Assembly (NCBI GenBank): GCA_001898935.1
Contig: MKVT01000008.1
Span: forward strand, 62,001 to 126,000
DNA length: 64,000 bases
Source: Paludibacter sp. 47-17
GTDB taxonomy: Bacteria > Bacteroidota > Bacteroidia > Bacteroidales > Paludibacteraceae
Direction of reading: 5' to 3'
Positions within the stretch are counted from its first letter, which is position 1. Every line of letters starts with the position of its first letter. The position numbers and the translations under genes are program-made. Positions 57,794 to 64,000 of the stretch are shown here, piece after piece. Under the pieces are notes generated by a model that saw only the letters and a list, made by a program, of their open reading frames with translations, did not search any database and was not told the origin of the DNA.

Positions 57794-57817
57794 ACTTCGT
57801 TTTGCTTTTCTTCTCTG

Positions 57818-57890
57818 TGGTGCCACCAGGAATCGAACCGGGGACACAAGGATTTTCAGTCCTTTGCTCTACCAACTGAGCTATGGCACC
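57818..57890 (-). tRNA. tRNA-Phe: tRNA-Phe (anticodon GAA)
   Basis: 73 nt on the minus strand: GGTGCCATAGCTCAGTTGGT start, anticodon stem GGACT, loop with GAA, T arm with GGTTCGATTCC, acceptor end GGCACC plus A. The 3' CCA is not encoded. It marks the right border of the accessory island; I found no second copy of its 3' end at the left border. Confidence 0.96.
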
Positions 57891-57906
57891 TTGCTGTTTG
57901 CGGGTG

Positions 57907-57937
57907 CAAATATACGCTGTTTTTTTGATTCTGCAAA
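57907..57937 (-). promoter_or_regulatory. Promoter of tRNA-Phe
   Basis: On the minus strand TTTG (57937-57934), 19-bp spacer and TATATTTG (57914-57907) match the consensus, 16 bp before the tRNA. Confidence 0.65.
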
Positions 57938-57957
57938 AGAAAAACAAAAAAAAATCG

Positions 57958-57965
57958 TATTTTTG
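57958..57965 (+). promoter_or_regulatory. -7 box before the antiporter gene
   Basis: TATTTTTG matches TAnnTTTG, 56 bp before the ATG at 58022. No -33 element at proper distance. Confidence 0.4.
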
Positions 57966-58021
57966 CAGAAGTCACAATCTGCAGAAAATGGATATCTGCC
58001 TCGAAAATTAGTTAATTGCCT

Positions 58022-59518
58022 ATGAGTCTGAATTTTGATTTTTTCATTTTAATTGGTTCAGTGTTGCTGTTCTTCAGCTTGATTGCCGGGAAAACCGGCT
58101 ATAAATATGGAGTGCCTACTCTTTTGTTGTTTCTTTTTATCGGAATTATTGCCGGAAGCGGCGGATTGGGGCTGCAATTCAGTTCCCCAAGTATAACACA
58201 ATACATCGGCGTCATTGCTTTGAATATTATTTTGTTTTCCGGGGGGATGGATACCCGCCTCTCGGAAGTGAAACCGATAGCCCGGGAAGGGGTGGTGCTG
58301 GCCACGGTAGGGGTATTGCTTACGGCGCTGATTACCGGTCTGTTCGTTTATTGGCTTACCAACAGTGTGTTGCATAGTGTTACATTTTCGTTGCTCGAAT
58401 CGTTGTTGCTGGCAGGGGTAATGTCGTCGACCGATTCGGCCTCCGTTTTTTCCATCCTGCGATCAAAAAATCTGTCGATGAAGGAAAATCTGCGTCCGTT
58501 GCTGGAACTCGAGAGCGGAAGTAACGACCCGATGGCCTATATGATCACCATTGTATTGATCCAATTGCTGAATACTCCCGAAATCAGCGGGTGGATGGTA
58601 TTCGTGCAATTTTTTCAACAATTAGTATTTGGGGCCGGAGCAGGTTATTTGTTGGGGAAATTCGCGGTTCGTCTCATCAACAGGATCAATCTCGATAACG
58701 ATGCGCTGTATTCTGTATTGATGCTCACCGTTATGTTTTTTATTTACGGACTCACTACCCAGCTCGGAGGAAACGGTTATCTGGCGGTATACCTCGGCGG
58801 TTTGATTATCGGTAATCACAAAATCGTACATCGGCGCAGTACCCTGAAATTTTTTGATGGATTGACCTGGTTGTTTCAAATCATCATGTTCCTTGCCCTG
58901 GGATTATTAGTGGAACCCCGGGAGCTGCTTCCGATTGCCGGAGTCGGTATTATCGTGGGCTTGTTTATGATTTTGGTTTCCAGACCCCTGTCCGTGTTTT
59001 TAAGTTTGCTGCCATTTAAAAATCTTTCCTTCAGGGCGCGCGTGTTTACCTCCTGGGTAGGATTACGTGGCGCAGTGCCGATTATTTTTGCGACCTATCC
59101 GTGGGTGAACGAGGTTCCGCAAGCTAAAATGATTTTTAATATTGTTTTCTTTATCACCATTTTATCGCTGATGGTACAGGGTACGACAGTGCCTTTGTTT
59201 GCTAAATGGCTGAATTTGTCGAAGATATTGCCTTCGCGTCCGAAACTGAAAGAATTCGATGTGGAATTTTCGGATGATATTAAATCGGCAACCTGCGAAA
59301 TTACGGTTAACCAGGAGATGTTGAAACAGGGTTCCAATCTTTTAAATATCAATCTTCCGGAACACACGCTGGTAGTGATGGTGAAACGTCACGGGCGGTA
59401 TTTTATTCCCCGTGGGAATACACACCTCGAAGAAGGCGATTCGTTGCTGGTGATTACCGACAACGAGGAAGCAATGCGGGAGACGTACCGGCAGCTGGGA
59501 ATATCTCCGTTGGAGTAG
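58022..59518 (+). CDS. CPA1 cation/proton antiporter, NhaP2/CvrA type
   Basis: 498 residues from the ATG at 58022 (a TTG two codons upstream is ignored). About 12 membrane helices (to about 385), with the CPA1 ion-site motif around VMSSTDSASVFSIL and ELESGSNDPMAYM. A cytoplasmic TrkA-C (RCK_C) domain covers about 405-495 (LPEHTLVVMVKRHGRYFIPRG, LEEGDSLLVITD), as in K+/H+ antiporters of NhaP2/CvrA type. Role: K+ (or Na+) and pH homeostasis at the inner membrane. It probably forms an operon with the cyclophilin gene 29 bp downstream. Confidence 0.93.
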   Translation: MSLNFDFFILIGSVLLFFSLIAGKTGYKYGVPTLLLFLFIGIIAGSGGLGLQFSSPSITQYIGVIALNIILFSGGMDTRLSEVKPIAREGVVLATVGVLLTALITGLFVYWLTNSVLHSVTFSLLESLLLAGVMSSTDSASVFSILRSKNLSMKENLRPLLELESGSNDPMAYMITIVLIQLLNTPEISGWMVFVQFFQQLVFGAGAGYLLGKFAVRLINRINLDNDALYSVLMLTVMFFIYGLTTQLGGNGYLAVYLGGLIIGNHKIVHRRSTLKFFDGLTWLFQIIMFLALGLLVEPRELLPIAGVGIIVGLFMILVSRPLSVFLSLLPFKNLSFRARVFTSWVGLRGAVPIIFATYPWVNEVPQAKMIFNIVFFITILSLMVQGTTVPLFAKWLNLSKILPSRPKLKEFDVEFSDDIKSATCEITVNQEMLKQGSNLLNINLPEHTLVVMVKRHGRYFIPRGNTHLEEGDSLLVITDNEEAMRETYRQLGISPLE

Positions 59519-59547
59519 TTTTTTAATTATTAATTATTAGTTATAGT

Positions 59548-59985
59548 ATGAAGAAAGCGATTATTACAACAGAAAAGGGTGTTATGAAGGTAGAGTTCTA
59601 CGAACATGATGCGCCCAATACAGTGAAAAACTTTTGCGATCTGGCTTCGAAGGGCTTTTACAACGGCCTGACTTTTCACCGGGTGATTTCCGATTTTGTG
59701 ATCCAGGGAGGATGCCCTAATGGTACGGGAGCCGGAGGACCGGGCTATACCATCAACTGCGAACTCGATGGCGATAATCAGTATCACGACCGTGGTGTTC
59801 TTTCGATGGCTCATGCCGGACGGAATACCGGAGGCTCGCAGTTTTTCATCTGCCACAGTCGGCGTAACACGGCGCACCTCGACCGTCATCACACCTGCTT
59901 CGGTAAGGTTGTGGAAGGCGTTGAGGTGATCGACGATATCCGCCAGGGCGATAAAATGATTACGGTGGAGATTGTCGAGGACTAG
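59548..59985 (+). CDS. Cytoplasmic cyclophilin peptidyl-prolyl isomerase
   Basis: 145 residues, no signal peptide, so cytoplasmic. The catalytic Arg lies in [13 protein letters not shown], substrate contacts in [16 protein letters not shown] and [10 protein letters not shown]. Family role: cis-trans isomerisation of peptidyl-proline bonds in folding. Same length as short bacterial PpiB-type enzymes. Followed by an intrinsic terminator. Confidence 0.95.
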   Translation: MKKAIITTEKGVMKVEFYEHDAPNTVKNFCDLASKGFYNGLTFHRVISDFVIQGGCPNGTGAGGPGYTINCELDGDNQYHDRGVLSMAHAGRNTGGSQFFICHSRRNTAHLDRHHTCFGKVVEGVEVIDDIRQGDKMITVEIVED

Positions 59986-60006
59986 AAACCGGCGTTCTGA
60001 ATTGGG

Positions 60007-60056
60007 AAGTGCATTGCAGGATAGTGGCTATTCTGTCGTGCACTTTTTTATTTTTT
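60007..60056 (+). terminator. Intrinsic terminator after the cyclophilin gene
   Basis: AAGTGCA (60007-60013) pairs with TGCACTT (60039-60045); an inner CAG-ATA/TAT-CTG pairing strengthens the stem. The transcript then reads TTTTATTTTTT. Confidence 0.8.
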
Positions 60057-60112
60057 ACAAATTCATCTACTATACTGACTCGTTTTTATCCCCGAAGTTG
60101 TTCCGGTTCGGT

Positions 60113-60120
60113 TACTTTTG
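60113..60120 (+). promoter_or_regulatory. -7 box of the GH127 gene
   Basis: TACTTTTG matches TAnnTTTG, 22 bp before the ATG. Confidence 0.4.
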
Positions 60121-60142
60121 TGGAACTAAATAAAACTATATC

Positions 60143-62542
60143 ATGCGAAAACTTTTATTGCCGGGCATTATCTGCCTTTTCTCCCATTCCTATGCGCAAC
60201 CCTCCCGGGGCGCCGGCTATCCCATCACTCCGGTTCCGTTTACCGATGTTAAAGTTACCGACCAGTTTTGGGGTCAACGGTTGAAAGCGAGTCGTGAAGT
60301 GACTATACCGCTGGCATTCGGTAAGTGTGAGGAGACCGGTCGGTACGAAAATTTCGTGAAGGCGGCCAACCCCAGCGAATCGTACAAAGTGGAGGGATAT
60401 TCGTTCGACGATACGGATGTGTATAAAACCATCGAAGGCGCCAGCTATTCCATGCAGACTTTCCCGGACAGGAAGCTGGACAACTACATCGATAGCGTGT
60501 TGAAGATCGTGGCTCAGGCTCAGGAGCCCGATGGCTATCTGTTCACCGCCCGCACCATGAATCCGAAACATCCGCATGCATGGGCCGGGAGTAAACGCTG
60601 GGAGAAGGAGGAAGAGTTGAGTCATGAGTTGTACAATCTGGGACATATGCTCGAAGGGGCTATTGCGCACCATCAGGCTACCGGGAAACGGAATTTTCTG
60701 GATATTGCCATCCGGTATGCCGATTGTGCGGTGCGTGAGGTAGGCGACGGTCCTGGCCAGGCCTGCGTGGTGCCCGGACATCAGATTACCGAGATGGCCA
60801 TGGCGCGGTTGTATGTTCTCACCGGTGAAAAGAAATACCTCGATTTTGCTAAATTTTTGCTCGATAAGCGGGGACATACGCATCGGAAAGATGAATACAG
60901 TCAGGCTCATAAGCCCGTGCTGGAGCAGGAGGAGGCCGTCGGGCATGCCGTGCGGGCTGCTTACATGTATTCGGGAATGGCCGATGTGGCAGCGCTCACG
61001 GGCGATTCGGGCTATATAAAAGCGATTGATAAGATTTGGGAGAATATTGTCGGTAAGAAATTGTACATAACGGGAGGAATCGGAGCCACGAGTCATGGCG
61101 AGGCCTTTGGAAAAAACTACGAATTGCCGAATATGTCGGCCTATTGCGAGACTTGTGCGGCCATTGGAAATGTATACCTGAACTACCGCTTGTTTTTACT
61201 GCATGGCGATGCCAGGTATTTCGATGTGCTGGAGCGGACGCTCTACAACGGGTTGATATCGGGAGTTTCGCTCGATGGGGGAGGATTCTTTTATCCCAAT
61301 CCGCTCGAATCGATCGGGCAGCATCAACGTCAGCCCTGGTTTGGGTGCGCCTGCTGCCCGTCGAACATCGCCCGTTTTATTCCCTCGGTTCCGGGCTATG
61401 TGTATGCCGTTCAGAATTCCGAAGTCTATGTTAATTTATTTATGTCGAATACTTCTTCGTTGAAGGTGGCCGGCAAAAAAGTTGAACTTCAGCAAAGCAC
61501 TTCTTACCCCTGGAATGGAGAGGTTACCATCAGGGTAAATCCTTCGGGCGCCCAGACTTTTCAGCTGAACATCCGCATTCCCGGCTGGGTGCAAAACCAG
61601 GTACTTCCATCCGATCTGTACACCTATGTCGACCGGAAAAATCTGACTTACTCGGTGAAAGTGAATGGCGTTCCCCAGTCGGCCGTGCTCCGGAACGGGT
61701 ATTTCGGGATCAACCGCCGCTGGAAAAAGGGCGATGTGGTGGAGGTGTATTTCGAGATGGAAGCCCGTACGGTGAAAGCCCATCAGGCAGTAGAAGCCGA
61801 CCGGGGTAAGGTGGCTGTGGAGTGCGGTCCGCTGGTGTACTGTGCCGAATGGCCCGACAACGATTTCAGCGTGCTGAGCATCATCATGAACCAAAAACCC
61901 CGGTTTGAGGTGATTGCACGGCCCGATTTGCTGCACGGAATTAACCAGCTGAAAACCGGAGCCCAGATTCTCAGCTATACTTCCGAGGGAAAAATCGGGG
62001 TGAAGGATGTAGCGCTTACCCTGATCCCGTATTATGCATGGGCACACCGAGGCAGCGGCGAGATGGCCGTCTGGTTTCCCAACGAATTGTCGGCTACCCG
62101 GCCGGTGATGCCTCCCAGTATAGCTTCGGAAAGTAAAATTCAGGCATCGGTAATGGCCAAGTCGATTTCGGCCGTCAACGACCGGCTGTTGCCGCGCGAC
62201 GAGCACGATCGTTCGGCGCCCTATTACCACTGGTGGCCGCGTGAAGGCACTACCGAGTGGATAAGCTACGACTTTGGCAGTCCCAAAACCATTTCCGGCA
62301 GTTCGGTGTACTGGTTCGACGATGCACCCTGGGGCGGATGCCGGGTACCCAAATCGTGGCGGTTGCTGTACCGCGATGCCGCCGGTAAGTGGATTCCGGT
62401 GGTCAATCCATCGGCATACGGCACAGCCAAAGGCACTTCCAACTACGTATCGTTTACACCGGTAAGCACCGATGCGTTGAAGATCGAAATTGAATTGCCG
62501 GAGAAGAATTCGGCAGGAGTGTTTGAGTGGGAGGTGGAGTAA
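60143..62542 (+). CDS. GH127 beta-L-arabinofuranosidase
   Basis: 799 residues; signal peptide ending HSYAQ. The alpha/alpha-barrel (about 30-440) keeps every residue of the HypBA1 active site at the same spacing: acid/base E320 (HGEAFG), zinc ligands E336 and C338 (YCETCAA) and the C404-C405 pair (GCACCPSN) with C404 as the expected nucleophile. Beta domains follow, then a discoidin-like (F5/8 type C) module at about 690-799 (WISYDFGSPKTISGSSVYWF cited). Predicted role: release of beta-linked L-arabinofuranose from plant glycans or glycoproteins. It stands alone with its own promoter; the next gene is DUF1800. Confidence 0.93.
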   Translation: MRKLLLPGIICLFSHSYAQPSRGAGYPITPVPFTDVKVTDQFWGQRLKASREVTIPLAFGKCEETGRYENFVKAANPSESYKVEGYSFDDTDVYKTIEGASYSMQTFPDRKLDNYIDSVLKIVAQAQEPDGYLFTARTMNPKHPHAWAGSKRWEKEEELSHELYNLGHMLEGAIAHHQATGKRNFLDIAIRYADCAVREVGDGPGQACVVPGHQITEMAMARLYVLTGEKKYLDFAKFLLDKRGHTHRKDEYSQAHKPVLEQEEAVGHAVRAAYMYSGMADVAALTGDSGYIKAIDKIWENIVGKKLYITGGIGATSHGEAFGKNYELPNMSAYCETCAAIGNVYLNYRLFLLHGDARYFDVLERTLYNGLISGVSLDGGGFFYPNPLESIGQHQRQPWFGCACCPSNIARFIPSVPGYVYAVQNSEVYVNLFMSNTSSLKVAGKKVELQQSTSYPWNGEVTIRVNPSGAQTFQLNIRIPGWVQNQVLPSDLYTYVDRKNLTYSVKVNGVPQSAVLRNGYFGINRRWKKGDVVEVYFEMEARTVKAHQAVEADRGKVAVECGPLVYCAEWPDNDFSVLSIIMNQKPRFEVIARPDLLHGINQLKTGAQILSYTSEGKIGVKDVALTLIPYYAWAHRGSGEMAVWFPNELSATRPVMPPSIASESKIQASVMAKSISAVNDRLLPRDEHDRSAPYYHWWPREGTTEWISYDFGSPKTISGSSVYWFDDAPWGGCRVPKSWRLLYRDAAGKWIPVVNPSAYGTAKGTSNYVSFTPVSTDALKIEIELPEKNSAGVFEWEVE

Positions 62543-62590
62543 ATATGAAAAATGATTATCGCCGCTGGATGGTCAATCAAAATTCTCCCG

Positions 62591-62598
62591 TATATTTG
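62591..62598 (+). promoter_or_regulatory. -7 box before the DUF1800 gene
   Basis: TATATTTG matches TAnnTTTG, 29 bp before the ATG at 62628. Confidence 0.45.
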
Positions 62599-62627
62599 CA
62601 GCTGTTATTTAGAAACAGTTGTAATAA

Positions 62628-64000
62628 ATGAACAGAAGAGAATTCTTCGGATTACCGGCCAATGAACAGGGAGCCGATGTGGCAGTGAAAATTGCCGCCG
62701 GCGGACTTCAGCCCTATACCGGTCCATGGACCGAAAAAGAAGCAAGGCATTTGCTCAAACGTACCCTGTTCGGAGCTACCGGTGCCGATGTGAAATATTT
62801 TAGTTCCCTTACGATGGATGCTTGTGTCGACGAGCTGATCCATAGCCTTGAGGCCGATCCCCCGCCTCCGGTGAATTCCTATTCGCCGGGCACTCCCGAC
62901 GCCAATATTCCTGCCGGCGAAACCTGGGTGAACGACACCGCTCCGGTTTCGGGAACGCTCAACAGCCGGCGGAGAGATTCGCTTCAGGCCTGGTGGTGGG
63001 GCCGGCTGATCCATCAGTCGCCGACGCTTCGTGAAAAAATGGTCTTGTTCTGGCACAATCACCTCACCGTGGAACAGCCGGGAATCAATGCCCGCTACTT
63101 GTACAGTTACAATGTGTTGCTGCGCCGCCATGCGCTGGGTAATTTCAGGACTTTACTCCGCGAAATGAGCCTCAATCCGGCTATGCTGGTATACCTCAAC
63201 GGTGATAAGAATACAGCTGCCGCTCCCAACGAGAATTATGCGCGGGAACTGCAGGAGCTGTATGCCATCGGCAAAGGGAAGGATGCGCATTTTACCGAGT
63301 CGGATGTGCAGCAAGCTGCCAGGGTGCTCACCGGATACCAGATCGATAGTGCCAAAGCGGCTTATGTTTTCAATCCCGCCCGGCACGATTCCAACCCGAA
63401 AAGTTTTTCGGCCTTTTATAATTCGAAGGTTATTGCGGGACGCACCGGTACCGATGGGGAACTGGAGCTGGACGAATTGATCGGTATGCTGTTTGAACAA
63501 CCGGAACTGGCAAAGTTTATCTGCCGGAAAATCTATCGTTTCTTTGTATATTATACGATCGACGAGCAGGTTGAAAATCAGGTGATCGTTCCGCTGGCTG
63601 CGATTTTCAGAGCTAATAATTACGAAATTAAACCGGTTTTGTCGGCGCTTTTCAAAAGTGAACATTTCTACCACCCTTTGAATATTGGTTGCATGATAAA
63701 AAGCCCCATCGATTATGTGTGCGGATTGGTGCGTGAGTTCAATGTGCAATTTCCCGACGAAAAGCTGTATTATGCCGATGCGTATTCGTTGTATCGCTAT
63801 ATTGCCGATCATGCTTACAAAATGGGACAGGAAATCGGGAATCCTCCCGATGTGTCGGGTTGGCCGGCCTACTATCAGGAACCTCAGTACCATCAATTGT
63901 GGATCAATGCCAGCTCGCTTCCGCTCCGAAGTAAATATTCCGAGTACATAACCACCACCGGATTTTCGAAAAACGGCAAAAAAGTGATTGTGGACGTGCT
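62628..64000 (+). CDS. DUF1800 family protein, 3' end outside window
   Basis: 457 codons are visible and the frame is open at the window end. It begins MNRREFFGLPAN without a clear signal peptide. Family landmarks: EARHLLKRTLFGATGADVKY, KMVLFWHNHLTVEQ, NENYARELQELYAIG, QQAARVLTGYQID and GNPPDVSGWPAYYQ. DUF1800 proteins usually precede a DUF1501 gene and are common in Bacteroidota and Planctomycetota; their biochemical role is not established. Separate promoter, 85 bp after GH127. Confidence 0.9.
   Translation, partial: MNRREFFGLPANEQGADVAVKIAAGGLQPYTGPWTEKEARHLLKRTLFGATGADVKYFSSLTMDACVDELIHSLEADPPPPVNSYSPGTPDANIPAGETWVNDTAPVSGTLNSRRRDSLQAWWWGRLIHQSPTLREKMVLFWHNHLTVEQPGINARYLYSYNVLLRRHALGNFRTLLREMSLNPAMLVYLNGDKNTAAAPNENYARELQELYAIGKGKDAHFTESDVQQAARVLTGYQIDSAKAAYVFNPARHDSNPKSFSAFYNSKVIAGRTGTDGELELDELIGMLFEQPELAKFICRKIYRFFVYYTIDEQVENQVIVPLAAIFRANNYEIKPVLSALFKSEHFYHPLNIGCMIKSPIDYVCGLVREFNVQFPDEKLYYADAYSLYRYIADHAYKMGQEIGNPPDVSGWPAYYQEPQYHQLWINASSLPLRSKYSEYITTTGFSKNGKKVIVDV

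Noticed and set aside
49583-57817. CRISPR array or prophage in the accessory island
   Set aside because: No regularly spaced repeats and no phage structural or integrase genes are visible.

Overview
The window looks like a chromosomal segment of a Bacteroidales bacterium outside the genus Bacteroides (Dysgonomonadaceae, Paludibacteraceae or relatives). The reasons are SusC/SusD pairs, a hybrid two-component regulator, promoters of the TAnnTTTG type, an S46 dipeptidyl peptidase, and a protein ending in a type IX secretion (T9SS) sorting domain, a system that Bacteroides species generally lack. The assignment is inferred from gene content.

Layout. 1-2062: end of a TPR gene and an outer-membrane beta-barrel gene. 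2049-34479: a large polysaccharide utilisation locus. On the minus strand lie a GH105-GH43-GH43 fusion, an exo-beta-1,3-galactanase-like GH43 and a GH2 beta-galactosidase. Divergent from them, on the plus strand, runs one long operon: a T9SS-exported GH128-like enzyme, a fasciclin (FAS1) lipoprotein, SusC, SusD, two more FAS1 lipoproteins, a second SusC, a second SusD, and a GH154 (DUF2264) beta-glucuronidase. A hybrid two-component system gene (HTCS) faces the end of that operon. 34572-41478: a DPP7-type peptidase, a TPR lipoprotein and a copper operon (AraC regulator with a metal-binding-like N-terminus, CopA, HMA protein). 41581-49582: a second, smaller carbohydrate cluster with a kinase-less membrane AraC regulator, GH31 and a GH127/GH146-type enzyme.

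49583-57760 is an AT-rich accessory island. It carries an AbiEi/AbiEii pair, a HipB-HipS-HipT tripartite toxin-antitoxin locus, an AAA ATPase with a PD-(D/E)XK-like tail, a decayed second copy of that ATPase gene, an orphan AbiEi antitoxin with a stub of its toxin, and remnants of IS481-, IS21- and ISL3/ISAon1-like transposons. It ends beside a tRNA-Phe gene. 57818-64000 returns to ordinary genes: tRNA-Phe, a CPA1 cation/proton antiporter, a cyclophilin, a GH127 beta-L-arabinofuranosidase and a truncated DUF1800 gene.

How it fits together. The GH43 at 5175-6131 keeps the Glu/Glu/Glu/Gln set of GH43_24 exo-beta-1,3-galactanases. With GH2, GH105, GH154 and nearby beta-L-arabinofuranosidases, this points to a type II arabinogalactan (arabinogalactan-protein or gum) as substrate. 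The most unusual part is the pairing of two SusCD transporters with three FAS1 lipoproteins in one operon; the role of FAS1 proteins in such loci is, to my knowledge, not established.
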